From NCBI RefSeq assembly GCF_965363235.1, contig NC_134846.1, forward strand, positions 74,498,724 to 74,562,723: DNA of 64,000 nucleotides, in the 5' to 3' direction. The notes beneath the pieces were generated by a model. It saw only the letters and a list, made by a program, of their open reading frames with translations. It was not told the origin of the DNA and ran no database searches. A program made the translations under genes and the position numbers. The DNA is from Mytilus galloprovincialis. Lineage: Eukaryota; Mollusca; Bivalvia; Mytilida; Mytilidae. Positions 10,940 to 24,300 of this stretch are shown here, one piece after another. The stretch's first letter is position 1; each line of letters begins with the position of its first letter.

Positions 10940-12660
10940 AAATTCTAGGTACGGGAAGGTGAAGATGACTGGAGTCACCACTTAAAGCAACAGATGGCCT
11001 TACATACTCAGAACCAACGGCAAAAGCGAACATCTTGAACAACCAATTTTCATCAGTATTTAACTCCAACGAACCAGAAGACAACATCAAACCAATGGGT
11101 AAACAGACGTTCCCGAATATGTTTAACATTAACATCACAGAACCAGGTGTATTAAAACTACTTCAAGGCCTTAAAATCCATAAAGCTACTGGACCAGATG
11201 GATTGTCAGCTAGACTGTTAAAGTTCATAGGCTCTGAAATAGTACCAGTCTTCATAGTCTTTTTCCAGGCATCCATTAACCAAGGAGCGATCCGAAAGGA
11301 ATGGAAGAAGGCAGTCGTAGTTCCTATATTTAAGAAAGGTGTTAAGAACCGCCCTGAAAACTACAGACGTGTCTCGTTCACATCCATCACCTGTAAAATG
11401 CTGGAGCACATAATCACGAGCAGCATTATGAAACACCTAGAGAAACACACCATACTAACAGACGCACAGCATGGCTTCCGTAAACACAGATCCTGTGAAT
11501 CTCAACTCATAATCACTATCCAGGATCTAGCCAAAACAGTCGATAACACGGGACAAACAGATGTCATCCTCCTGGATTTCTCCAAGGCTTTCGACAAGGT
11601 TCCACATAAGCGACTTATGCATAAACTACATCACTACGGAATACGGGGCAGTCTCCATAGCTGGATTGAAGACTTTCTAAACGAAAGAACACAACATGTC
11701 GTTCTCGAAAACGGTAAATCCTATGCTGCACCTGTCCAATCAGGAGTTCCTCAGGGCAGTGTCCTCGGGCCCATCCTTTTTCTACTTTATACTAACGACC
11801 TTCCAGATTACACAGTCAACAAATCATCAGTCAGACTCTTTGCCGATAACTGCGTCTTGTACAGGGAAATAAAAAACACCAAAGATGCAGAACTACTACA
11901 AGAAGATCTGGAAACCCTACAAGAATGGGAGAATGATTGGCTCATGGAATTTCATCCCAAAAAGTGCCAAGTCATCCACATTACCAACAAGAGGAAACCA
12001 ATTAGACGGCCATATATCATCCATGGTCATGTCTTAGAGGAAGTAGAATGTGCAAAACATCTGGGGGCCAACATCCACCACAAACTAAACTGGACTATTC
12101 ACATAGACCAAGTAGTAAGAAAAGCCATCAACACCAGGGCTTTTCTACAGAGAAATATATCCCAATGCCCACGAAAGACCAAGGAACTCTGCTACAAGAC
12201 CCTTGTGAGACCACAGATGGAGTATGCAAGCTGAAGCATCATTTGGGATCCACACACAGCAAACAATATCCACAACCTGGAAATGGTACAACGTAGGGCA
12301 GCAAGATTTGCTACTGGTGACTACCACCGAACCACTAGTGTAACAAACCTATTACACCAGCTGCAATGGCCAACCTTACAAGAGCGTAGAGCTACGAACA
12401 AAGTCATAATGATGTACCGCATAGTTAACCACCTCGTTGCAATACCAACATCTTGCTTAATCCCAACAGCAGCAACATTAAGAGGACAAACCAACGATTC
12501 CTTGTTCCATTCGCAAGAACTCAGCTATACCAGTACTCGTTCTTCCCAGTCGCCATCAGATTATGGAACAGTCTGCCACCAACTACTGTCGCCTGCAACT
12601 CAATTGACACATTCAAGTGTGAGTTGCAGGAGACCAAGATGTAGTAAGGACTGTGCGCAA
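10940..12660 (+). pseudogene. CR1/jockey-like LINE relic, copy 2 (reverse transcriptase)
   Basis: A 399-residue open frame (11035-12234) holds most of a non-LTR reverse transcriptase: GPDGLSARLLK, NYRRVSFTSITCK, LLDFSKAFDKV (motif A Asp present), SGVPQGSVLGP (motif B) and FADN (motif C, about residue 272). Motif C is normally FADD, so the second catalytic Asp is Asn (codon 11848-11850). The frame is cut by TGA at 12232-12234, resumes in the same frame (SIIWDPHTANN, MVQRRAARF), then shifts frame near 12450-12480, where the product continues as FFPVAIRLWNSLPP. Upstream, LKATDGLTYSEP joins at about 10981 after another frameshift. This element copied itself through RNA; this copy cannot. Confidence 0.85.
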
Positions 12661-13042
12661 ACTTTTAACTGTACATACTATTTTTTAACTGCACTGTAAA
12701 TATTGGTTTGTCTGCACCACGCATCAGTTCGATAATACACCAGATGGTGGTATGAACTGTATATGGAAGAAGACTGTAAAGGATTATCTACGACTTACTA
12801 TCAAACAAGGAGTTTTCTATATCTAATGAAAATTGTGATCGAAGTATACAAAGAAACATCGCTGAACCCAATCAGATCTAAGATAGACAAGATTATGTTG
12901 AACAAAACAACCTTTTTTGTTTAACTGACAAATGTTCAATATGTTTCATTCACTTTTAATTCAAGGACTTCTACGTCAAATGACAACACCATTTACTTTT
13001 TTCATTAAAAAGAATGGCGAACGTTGATACAAGTATCTTGTC
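12661..13042. other. LINE 3' tail and spacer
   Basis: The first ~130 bases probably belong to the LINE 3' untranslated end, passing 'caccagatggtggtatgaac' and an 'agaagac' run. The rest is AT-rich without a feature I can name. Confidence 0.35.
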
Positions 13043-13925
13043 TTGGGGAGGGATAATTCCTACTTCGTAAAGTCTCACTCCGATTCAAACAAAAAATTCT
13101 CTGAAACTGACATTATCAAGATGCTTGATTTCTTGATTGACAACATATTTGTTACGTTTGTGTTTTTCAGCAGACTGACGGAATTTCAATGGGAACCAAT
13201 TGTGCCCCTCTTTTGCCGACTTGTTTCTTTATTATTATGAGGCTAACTTCATACAGGAACTTCTTAGAAAGAAAGAAAGTTAGCTATATCCTTTAACTTT
13301 ATGTTCCGCAATATAGATGATGTTCTCTCACTATATAATACAAAATTTGGTGACTGAGTTGAAATAATCTATTCCATCGAACTAGAGATAAAGGATACTA
13401 CAGATACAGCTAACTCTGCCTCATATCTTGACTTCCATCTAGAAGTTGACAATGAGGGTCGGTTGAAAACAAAGCTTTACGACAAATGATGATTTCAGCT
13501 TCCCAATTGTGAACTTTCCATTTCTATGTAGCAACATTCCAGCAGATCTGCATACGAAGTATATATCTCCAAATTGAAACGATATTCCCGGGCTTGTATT
13601 TCCTATCATGATTTCCTTAATATAGGATTACTACTCACAAGGAAGCTATTAAACCAAGAGTTCTTAGTGGTGAAGTTGAAATCATCCCTTGTAAATTTTA
13701 CGGACGCCATCACGAGTTGGTTGACTGTTATGGAATAACTGTTTCACCGATGATATCAGATATGTTCTGTACGTCGTACAATACCCTTTTCATGAATGTG
13801 ACCTACCGAATTAGACTATTTACCGGATTTATAATAACATAATCAACACGACGGGTGCCACATGTGGATCAGGTTCTGCTTACCCTTCTGGAGCACCTGA
13901 GATCACCCCAGTTTAAAAGAACATA
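13043..13925 (+). pseudogene. Decayed Penelope-type reverse transcriptase with 3' tail
   Basis: Translating across three frames recovers an RT in order: DIIKMLDFLIDNIFVTF (13055-13160), NCAPLL-like palm sequence (about 13200), FRNIDDVLSL (about 13305, corresponding to the RT Y-x-D-D box), SASYLDFHLEVDNEGRLKTK (about 13410-13465), SNIPADLHTKYISP (about 13535) and FYGRHHELVDCYGI (about 13700). Several frameshifts and stops break it. At 13855-13925 is the 'catgtggatcaggttctgct ... gagcacctgagatcacccca' segment that also occurs at 31309 and 41000, so it is this family's 3' untranslated end. It is probably the RT half of the element type whose nuclease half lies at 1-1319. Confidence 0.6.
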
Positions 13926-15110
13926 AGAAATTGTTCAATGAACCTCAACACGATTTAATACAGGAGGTGCCAACAGATGGAACGCAATTCAAATTATGAT
14001 CGAATACCTAGTCAAACAGAGACGATTTCTTCACAATGTCTGCTAGACTCTTCTTTACTTAGAAACCAAACATGGTAACACTATTGAAGATCATGAATGG
14101 GATATAATAAATATAAGATGTGGTACGAGTGCCAAAGAGACAACTGTTTATACACATAATGTCAGATTTTTCTACTGTTTTGAAGGATTTTTCTAATGTA
14201 ACAAGTCAAATGTCAACTAACAGCACTTTTCCATCTAGCAAGTAGTGTACCCTATTTTGTTTGAAGAAAGTTTGAGTTCCAATGATATTGACAACTCAAA
14301 TGTTTGTAAAGTGAAAAGTACAATTATTGACGAACTTAGAACACTGATGATTTTAATCTACAACTAATGATATTGGAATACAAACATCAATTGTTGCATA
14401 TATCTTGGATCCTCATTATAGACGCATAACATGAAGAAAAAAAAACCTGATGTAAAATGGCTGAAAATGCATGCATTAGAGTCCAAGCTAGATTACAATC
14501 CATTAAACAAAATATCAGTATCTTTAAACATTATTTAGATTGGCAATGACTAAAAACTAAAACTGAAAAGACAAGAAAGACCAAGTGCAAATTATTTCCA
14601 AATCACAAATCTCCAGAAAATTAGAAATAGGTATTGACGAACCTAATTCTTATCTTGCTGAAGATCTTAGCTCAGAGATAAATCCATTTCAAATGAGAAC
14701 AATTATCCTAGGCTAACAATTTTGGCAAAGCATATATTAGCCATTTCCACAACATCTGTACTGTCAAAGAGAATTTTGTTATCAATAAGGTTGTAAGTAA
14801 CAAAATCACAAAAGGGACTTTCACCAGAAAGTTGACAAAATAACATTTCTAGATAAGAGCAAACTCTTACCCTGTAGTGACCCTCAATGAATGTTAAACT
14901 CATCATTGACTTCTAATCATCCCACCTTTGTAAGTACGTTTTCTTTACAGAATGTTATGACATGTGTGATTTTGTAATAATTGATGTTCAATTCGTATTT
15001 ATCAAATTGTTAATTAAATAATTGTTTAATTAATTACATCATAAATGAGCTATTATATGCTGGTCTCAAAATAATCATGTAATAACATTCATTAAACAAC
15101 AAATCATAAA
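13926..15110. other. No gene seen
   Basis: AT-rich non-coding DNA. A poor copy of the short repeat at 53631 is visible near 14118-14160 (gatgtggtacgagtgccaaa). No open frame here has recognisable content. Confidence 0.4.
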
Positions 15111-15766
15111 CAAGAATGTGTCCAAAGTACACGGATGCCCCACTCCCACTATCATTTTCCATGTTCAATGGACCGTGAAATTGGATAAAAAATATAATTA
15201 GGCATTAAAATTAGAAAGATAATATCATAGGGAACATTTGTACTAAGTTTCAAGTTGATTGGACTTCAACTTCATCAAAAACTACCTTGACCAAAAACTT
15301 TAACCTGAAACATGCACTTTCATTTTCTATGTTCAGTGGACCGTGAAATTGGGGTCAAAAGTTTAATTTGGCTTTAAAATTAGAAAGATCGTATCATAAG
15401 GAACATGTGTACTAAGTTTCAAGTTGATTGGACTTCAACTTCATCAAAAACTACCTTGACCAAAAACTTTAACCTGAAACATGCACTTTCATTTTCTATG
15501 TTCAGCGGACCGTGAAATTGGGGTCAAAAGTTTAATTTGGCTTTAAAATTAGAAAGATCATATCATAAGGAACATGTGTACTAAGTTTCAAGTTGATTGG
15601 ACTTCAACTTCATCAAAAACTACCTTGACCAAAAACTTTAACCTGAAGCGGGACAGACGGACGAACGAACGGACGAACGAACGAACAGACGGACGGACGA
15701 ACGAACGAACGGACGCACAGACCAGAAAACATAATGCCCCTCTACTATCGTAGGTGGGGCATAAAA
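15111..15766 (+). repeat. Hairpin-ended satellite element A1 (169-bp unit, three copies)
   Basis: Three tandem units of 169 bp start at about 15142, 15311 and 15480. The last two are almost identical; the first is diverged. The array is followed by a (GACGGAC/GAACGAAC)n linker at 15648-15720. It ends with an imperfect hairpin (GCCCCTCTAC / GTAGGTGGGGC) and ATAAAA. The left end carries GGATGCCCCAC, echoing the right hairpin. No coding capacity. Confidence 0.85.
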
Positions 15767-15890
15767 ATATGTACTAGTGTATTTTTTAAAATATATATAT
15801 CTGAGTGTGTACTTGAGTATAGCTATGGTGAAACCAATTTGTACATGAGAATTTATTTCTCACTGAGGCTAGCATTCCTAACCAGATGCT

Positions 15891-16947
15891 CTGCAGGGCG
15901 CAGCTTTATACGACCGCAGAGGTCGAACCCTGAATGGTTGGGGCTAGTATGGACACAACAATCAAGCTGGATACAGCTCTGAATTTGGATTGTGATTAAA
16001 TAGTTGACACAACATAGGTTTCTGACACAGAATGAATGTGGTCTAATGAACAATTTTTCTTTTGCTTTTGAGCAATTCACTATGCTGTTGAATATTAATC
16101 CTCTCAAAAAAAAAATATTTGAAGAAATATTCTTTTTAATTTCTGAAATCTGAAATGAGAAAACCCCAATTTTTTTTCCATTTCCCCCTTTCCCTTTTTC
16201 CAAAAATGATCCCAATTCAAATTTCTAATTGAGTTAGCAACAATAACTACTCATTTAAATACATCATAAAATATTAAAATATAAAATGTCCTACGGTCAT
16301 GGTTAAAATTTAACTTCTAAAACTAGAATGGTAATCAAAGTGCTTGTAATCACTGAATGGTAAAGACTGCTTTAATTTATTAGTTGGTAGTAAAGTGAAT
16401 ATTGCATTGTATATTGTATATAGCATTGATTTAAGTTGATTCAACTTCTATTCTGGACAAAAGAAAGATAACTCCAATTTTCAAAGAAGATTACATAAAG
16501 CATTGGTTTTAGGTGATGCAACACCTATTCTGGACAAAGAAAGATAACTCCAATTTATTGACTTGAAACTACAAAAATGCTTGTTTTTGGCCCTTTATTC
16601 CTAGACTGTTTGGCCCACAACCCTTAAAATATATCTCAACCTTCTACTTATGGTATTAAACATTGTGGTACAATTTCAGAACAATTGAAATACTCATACA
16701 CAACTTATTGTTTTGACACTAAATAAATGCTATTTTTAGGCCCTTTGGGCCCTAATTCCTAAACCTTAGGGACCATAACCCCATCAATCCCAGGCTTCCT
16801 TTTGTGATTATAAACATTGTGTTAAAATTTTATTGATTTCTGTTTACTTACACTAAAGTTATTATACGGAAACCATCTGTCTTTGGAGGAGTATGACGAC
16901 ATGATACCAATATACGACCGCACAATTTTTTGTGGTCGTATAAAAAC
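15891..16947 (+). repeat. Hairpin-ended satellite element A2
   Basis: The left end contains TATACGACCGCAGAGGTCG, a small hairpin. The right end is TACGACCGCACAA facing TTGTGGTCGTA, then TAAAAAC, so both ends carry TATACGACCGCA. The interior has diverged repeating units with phrases such as 'acaatttcagaacaattgaa' and 'ccctttattcctaga', which recur in element A7. No coding capacity. The following 430 bases (16948-17380) hold nothing I recognise. Confidence 0.75.
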
Positions 16948-17380
16948 TATATATTGTCAATCTGGTAGAACAAATGAACAATGTAATTAAAATTACTACT
17001 TTTTAAGCTCCATTATTAATGTACTATCAATTCATAAAAGTCTCTTAAATAGTTGGATATTTTCAAACAGAGGGGGTAACATCCTAATAGAATCAATGGA
17101 AAACTTGACGAAAATCTTTTGTCCTTGAATCAGTTCCAGAACAACTAGTCAGTGCTATGTATTTTTGTTTTGTGTTTTTTTTCCTTTTGAGAGTTACTGT
17201 TGCCTCAGCTCAAGCTTTCCATGTGGCTTATTCATACAACATAGAAAGGGGAATAAATCTTGCTGTTAAAGCAAACATTGAATATGTCAATAATACTGTT
17301 TGCTGACCAATCTATCCGCATTTGCTTTTACACAACCATTAAAATCATCTTTTTAGTATATGTAAATCACCCTAGCATGT

Positions 17381-18060
17381 TTAAGGTAGCACAATACAAA
17401 GATTTTTCATCCCCAATCAGACATCTTTAAACTGATGTAATTCCACTCATCCTTCTTTAAATTTCATAAATGAGGTACCAAAAGAAAGAAGAATGATTAA
17501 TCTTTTAAATTGTAATAATTTCATTATGACATAATTATTACATAATTAATTATTATTTAATTAGTTGCTACATTGTGATGTCCATACTTGAATGAATTCA
17601 GCTTCTTTGTTATTCATAGCATCCCAAAATATTTTATAGATTCTTGCACAACACAGTTTGACCTCCAAAACTGTGTCTCAGATTTTTCCTATTGTATTTC
17701 ATTCTCTCATAAATCTTCAATGAAGTTTGCAACATCAATTCATAAGAGATCACTAAATTCAATTAGGTATAAAATTTGTTCTGTTGATGTTTTTGGAAAT
17801 CTGAGTCACAGTTTTGGAGGTCAAGCTGTGTTGTACAAGAATCTATAAAATATTTTGGGATGCTATGAAAAACAAAGACGATAAATTCATTCAAGTGTAG
17901 ACATCACAATATAGCAACTAATTACATAACAATTGATTATGTAATAATTATATCATAATGAAATTATTACAATTTAAAAGATTAATCATTAGAAATGAGT
18001 TACATCAGTTTAAAGTTGTCTGATTGGGAGTGAACAAATCTTTGTATTGTGCTACCTTAA
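17381..18060. repeat. 680-bp TTAA-bounded palindrome (MITE-like)
   Basis: Inverted arms of roughly 250-300 bases start GGTAGCACAATACAAAGATT (17385) and end with its complement AATCTTTGTATTGTGCTACC (18056). TTAA lies directly outside each arm (17381-17384 and 18057-18060). The loop is about 17690-17800. TTAA is the target of piggyBac-type transposases, but the arm ends differ from those of the piggyBac at 26074. It lies 290 bp past the CHTF18 stop codon, where no AATAAA is seen first, so it may be part of that gene's 3' untranslated region. Confidence 0.85.
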
Positions 18061-18349
18061 ATAGACAATGAACTGCAGATTTGATATTTGATGCACTTTA
18101 CTTTATAGTACAAGGCACAGATGTATATTTCAATAAAATTACATAATAAAAGTCAATTCAAGTCTTGAAAACAAGAAATTTGCTTTCAATCACACATGAA
18201 AAATATAAAACTTCATTGTGGAAAGCACTTTTACTTAAGACTAGAATATCTACTATCTATATGGAAGACCAGGAAACATCTATAAATATCTGAACATATT
18301 TGTTTGTAAGTATCTGTACACATTTATAAATATCAAAGTCAGTTATAAT

Positions 18350-21300
18350 TTAAATAAGGTCTTGAACTCTAACATTCCTCCGGACTGCATTGGAAAATCC
18401 TCCTTTAAAGTGAAACCATATGTCAGTGTTGAGTACATTTTTCTTCTTTTCATCTACAAAACATTCATCAATTAATTTCTTACTTGTTTCGAATAGTAGT
18501 TTGGTTTTATAAACAAAAGACTATTTCTGATTAAAATCAATAAAACAGCTACTGAGCAACAAAAGTTCAACTTAAATAGCAATCCACAAGCCACCATATT
18601 GTTTTACAGGTTTTCAGATACTTTATCGTTAAAATATTTGTAATATTTATTAAAAAAAACACTTTTATATTTAAACAACACTTTTTGTGATTTCCATATT
18701 CAATGCTACAAACTATTTCTGATCATATGAACAATGAAAGATAGTTTTTCCATGAAGAGTTTGCAGGTCAGTGTTTGCAGTCTGTGGGGATGTGAAAGCC
18801 CTATCAATGAATAATGTAAAGGGGAAAACATTTTAACAAGCTAATAAAAGGATATAAGAAAAATCATCTTTTACTATTCCTTTCAAATACATTTTCTTTT
18901 TTAATATCCCTTGAAAAAGATAGTTCATTCAATCTAATCCATAACCACTATGATAGAAGAAAAGAAAACCATTAATAAACAGCTGCGCCATGACACATGA
19001 TACGCCCGACGTCTTGTGTGGAAGTTTTATGCAATAATCATAAATAGTTTCTGAGAAAGTTTTAAGCAATAACCATATATTGTTTTTGAGACACGGCGGG
19101 GACATGTGAAATCCCCAACCCTGTTTTTTTTTACAAAAATTTCACTAAAATAAAATTTTGAATCAAAACCAAAAAGTATACAGATCTTTAGATTAATATA
19201 ACAAAGAAGTGTGTAAAGTTTTAAGCAATAATCAAAAATTATTTTTGAGATACGGCGCGACATGTAAAAAAAAACCTCCCCTGTTTAACAAAAAACTCAA
19301 TTACTCCAAAATAAAGTTTTGAATCATCACCAAAAAGTATACAGATCTTTAGATTAATATAACAAAGAAGTGTGTAAAGTTTTAAGCAATAATCATAAAT
19401 CGTTTTTGAGATATGGTGCGACATGTAAAAAACCCCTCCCCCTTTTTTACAAAATACTCAATAACTCAAAAATAAAATTTTGAATCATCACCAAAAAGTA
19501 TACAGATATTAAGATTAATATAACAAAGACATGTGTAAAGTTTTAAGCAATAATCATAAATCGTTTTTGAGATATGGTGCGACATGTAAAAAACCCCTCC
19601 CCCTTTTTTACAAAATACTCAATAACTCAAAAATAAAATTTTGAATCATCACCAAAAAGTATACAGATATTAAGATTAATATAACTAAGAAGTGTGTAAA
19701 GTTTTAAGCCATAATTAAGAATCGTTTTTGAGATACGGTGCGACATGTGAAAAAAACACACCCCTGTTTTAGTTACAAAGTGCCGTAACTCAAAAAGTTT
19801 TAATCTTATTTTCACCAAAAAGTATACAGATCATTTGACCATCATAAGAAACAACTATCTTAAGTTTCATGAAATTTGGATAAGTCGTTCTCAAGTTACG
19901 GTGCGACATGTTTACGCCGGACAGACAGACAGACGGACGGACACCGGACATTTGTATACCATAATACGTCCCGTCAAAATTTTGACGGGCGTATAAAAAC
20001 TATTCTAGTTCTGATGAATGTAATAATTCGCTGGATCCTTTGTAGAAAAACAGCAATTATTTATCCAAGTAGTTGCTGGTCAGCAATCAATGTAATTTTA
20101 ATGGCAAGGTCTCAAGTATCAATGTGTTTTTTTTATTTTGCCAACATTAGGGACGACATCAAAAGATCGATGTAGGATAAAAAACTTAAATCGAATAGTT
20201 TGGGGGTGGGGGGGTCAACATAGCTGAAAGTTTTGTTCATATAAAATCGATTTTACATATATCCATATAGGTAAATCAATTTTTCCCAAATTAAGTTAAG
20301 AAGGGGGGTAGGGGGGTCAGCGAAAAAACTATGTGAATTAAGTTTTTTATCCTACATTGAACTTTTGATGTCGTCCCTTAGGACAAATCTCAGAATGAAT
20401 TATTTTCTTGAAAATTCCCTTGCTTAAAACTAACTCGAATAATTCAAGCCCTTTCTGTGTCCAATTTTCTCCCACAAGAGGGCTTGAACTCCTTATGATC
20501 ATTGGCCGCGTCGCCTGCGCTCTGTGAGAGAGAGCCAATCAGCGGCGATGAGGATAATGAGTCTGCGCAACTGTCTTGTAATTGTCTTACCAAACACCTG
20601 TGTTGAATTAACACAAATCCGATAATAATTAATTAACATCAATTAACATCAGTTTACATCATTTAACATCAATTAACATCCGGAAGTCCTCCTTCTTTAA
20701 CTGCCAATTTAAATCAAAATTCCCATATTGCATAGCGTTGTAAATTTTCCAGATGATGGTCTTGATTGAGGAAGACGTTCAGGCATTAATGTAGCCTTCG
20801 TAGATCACTGAATATAACGACTGAATTATTTGGGTTAGCTTAAAACATCTATCAAATTCTTAAATTTTAGTACTGATTAATTCAAAATCCAAGAATCTAT
20901 GATTTTGCTTTACCAGTGGTAATATCTTGCATTAATGTGTTAAATTCAGGGAGATATAATCTCACTGGATATTAATGTAGATCACACTTTTTTTTAAAGA
21001 AGCAAGAAAACAAATTTCTCCATATTTTATAACATAAAGAAATTTTCCAAACACAGTATTTATATTCCTATACAGATTTTTTTTTATTTTATAAGTCGAA
21101 TATTGAATTACTTTCATAATCGAAATTTCTATCCCATATTTCTCTAAAATAAATGTATTGAACTATTTTTTGTTAAACTGAATTTAAGATTTATTTAAAG
21201 TTAACTCCCTCTATGCTAAGTTTAATAAAAGTATAAACTATATTATACTTTTCAAATTTACCTTTCTGTGTTGAACTCTGTGAATCTTGTGTCTTCTGTT

Positions 21301-24300
21301 TTATAACTCTACCAAAGAAATCTTTCTGCACCTGTAAGAATTAAAAGAAAAACCTCTTAGTTTAGTTCGTGCATTTTCTATTTTCTTATTTTACAAAGTG
21401 TTAACATATACATGTTCTATCTGTTTGCTTGCCTAGTTAACGAAAAACTTCTATTTTGATAGGTTTGACACAAGGAAAAAAGAATAAAGACATTATTAAC
21501 CAAAACCAAAATGTATTGGAAGTGCAACTATGTATTGTTTTTAAATTAAATTTCTGTTTGTTAACAACATTCTTTGTAGCAAAATTTTACAACTGTTTTT
21601 GCAATTTTTCAATATGGTCAGTCAGGGGGTAACACTTGTACAAACAAATTTATTTACCTGTGACTAAATTTGGAGGTATATACACCAGACAGACATAATA
21701 AACTCCTTACACTCATATGTAAATGTACTGAATATTGTTGCCCGATTGTATGTAGAAACACACTAAATCCTGGCAATGTAACCAGATCAGTTAAATGTGA
21801 AAACTTCTCAAAAAGAGGTCATTGTCATTTGATGTAAGCCATACATATAGTTCTCAAAACATATCCAAAAATAATCGAAGGAATAGATCAAAACCTGAGC
21901 CATGAACAAGAGAGTGAAAATGAAGTCAAGATCATCTGACATGGTTTCAATCATGCACACACTTTTGTCAGCTTGGCGCACAAGTAGGATGGAGGAGAGA
22001 AATATTTAGGTAAATTACTGAAATTTGTTAACCTAATCAAAACTCAAGTCTCATATATCTTGCAGATGAGACACAAATTAACATATTCATATTTTGTCTA
22101 TTCTATAGAAATGTAGTGAACATTACCATTTGATCTGGGTTTAAAGAGATAGCCTGTAGTTTCTGTTTATGATTAGGTATCACTGGTCCTTTCTTCGCAT
22201 CAGCATTAGTTTTATTCTCCACATTTTTAGCTGGTGTTGAGCTGTAATTGGAAACAAAAATTTTGAAAAATAAATATAAAATATAAACCACCATCGATAT
22301 ATTCAAATATTTTCCAAAGTAATTTTGTATGAAAATGTTATTTAAGATGAGAGTTTTACACTATCCATTATCAGCATTAATGAATTCTTAAATAAACATA
22401 CCCTTAATAATTCATTGTGCAACAAAACCTTCTGACTATTCCTATTTTTAAAGGCATACCAACAAATAGGACTGATGTTAACAGGTATACCAATTTGAAG
22501 CTGGTGTTTAATAAAAATAACGCTTTTTAATATATCTAGTAACTAGAGGCTCTTAAGAGCCTGTGTCGCTCACCTTGGTCTATGTGCATATTAAACAAAG
22601 GACACAGATGGATTCATGACAAAATTGTGTTTTGGTGATGGTGATGTGTTTGTAGATTTTAATTTACTTAACATTCTTGCTACTTACAATTTTCTCTATC
22701 TATAATAAACTTGGCCCTTTTGTTACACAAAAATTTACAAAATTATTGAAAATTGTTAAAAATTTACTATAAAGGGCAATAACTCTTTAAGGGGTCAACT
22801 GACCATTTCGGTCATGTTGATTTATTTGTAGATCTTTGCTGAACATTATTGCTGTTTACAATTTATCTCTATCTATAATAGCATTCAAGATAATAACCAA
22901 AAACGGCAAAATTTCTTTAAAAATTACAAACTGGGGGCAGCGACCCAACAACCAGTTGTCCAATTCATCTGAAAATTTCAGGGCAGAGAGATATTGACTT
23001 GATAAACAATTTAACTCCACTTCAGATTTGCTCTAAATGCTTTGGTTTCAGAGTTATAAGTCAAAATCTACATTTTACCCCTATGTTTTATTTTCAGCCA
23101 TTGTGGCCATCTTGGTTGGTTGGCTGGGTCACCGCACACATTTTTAAAACTAAATACCCCAATGATGATTGTGGACAAGTTTGGTGAAATTTGGCCCAGT
23201 AGTTTCAGACTTGAAGATTTTTGTAAAAGTTAACCACGACCGACGCCAAGTGACGAGAAAAGCTAACTTGGCCCTTTGGGAAATCAAGATTTCTGTTTCA
23301 GTGTTTCGTGGTCCTTTTGTGTCAAAATTACTTTAATAACTAATTCAGTCGGAAATCATTTTTATTTCAATGAAATTACTTTTTGGTGTAGCCATGATCA
23401 AATAAAAACAATTAGTATTAGTACATAGGCTTTTAAATAAAAAAAAAAAAAGAACAAGCAAAAAGAAATGTTTAAAACTGAAAATGATCTTACTAGTAAC
23501 TTAGCTTCAAAATTTGTGATGCTCGTCTTTAACGACTGCTCCATTTTAAAGTTATATAGAACCAAGACAAGACACTTTAAATATCAACTATAGGTGGGTG
23601 TACAGTGAAATTTATATAAAAATCATAAACTTGCCTCTTTAGGGAGTTAACCTGTTTAGCAAGTGCCTTTCCTATGTAACATGTATGTTTAAACAGAACA
23701 GCCTTCCATACCTGCCAAGTTTTGAAAGTGCCCATGGGGGTTTTAGTGCGAGACAACAATTTCAAAGGTTACAATTCTTAGCGACGACTATTTAGCGTGT
23801 GCTTTTTTGTGGTCTAGAAAAAGTGTCATATTTGTAAGATGAGCTTAAATGCCTTTTTCTAAAGTTTATTTGCATGATTCTAGTTATTATATATCAGTAG
23901 AAAAGATGAATATGTAGCTGCAAGACCAGGAATTAATTTCATGTGTAAGGATATTAAATAATTGTTGATTTTTCCAATTTAAAATTATGCACAAAGGAAG
24001 ACCTTTATCAGTTTGGGAACTATACCTAGGGGTATCACCTCAATGTAAGGACATTCAAAACCACTTTTTAAGTAAAAAAATGAGCGCATATTCTGATATT
24101 CATATTATTTAAAGAAACTTTTCCCAAAGAATTATACATCTTATGATGTATCTGGTATAATATGGTCAACACATGTCCAAGAATTTTGTTATGTTCTTGC
24201 CCTAATATATCATGTATATCTTCTTTATTTTTCAAAATAATTGGACCCTACATTTAGAAATGTCAGTTCTAAATATAATGTCAGAATTTTCCATTTTTAA

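Noticed and set aside
12283..12699. 138-residue frame as a separate gene
   Set aside because: It is the continuation of the LINE RT after its internal stop, in the same frame, and later runs out of frame.
15648..15720. Regular short repeats considered as a CRISPR-like array
   Set aside because: They are 4-8 bp GACG/GAAC microsatellite units without spacers in a eukaryotic context.
17588..17848. 86-residue frame on the plus strand
   Set aside because: It crosses the loop and both arms of the TTAA-bounded palindrome; composition follows the inverted repeat, not a protein.
17381..18060. Possibility that the TTAA palindrome derives from the piggyBac at 26 kb
   Set aside because: Terminal sequences differ (GGTAGCAC versus CCCTCTTG); only the target site is shared.
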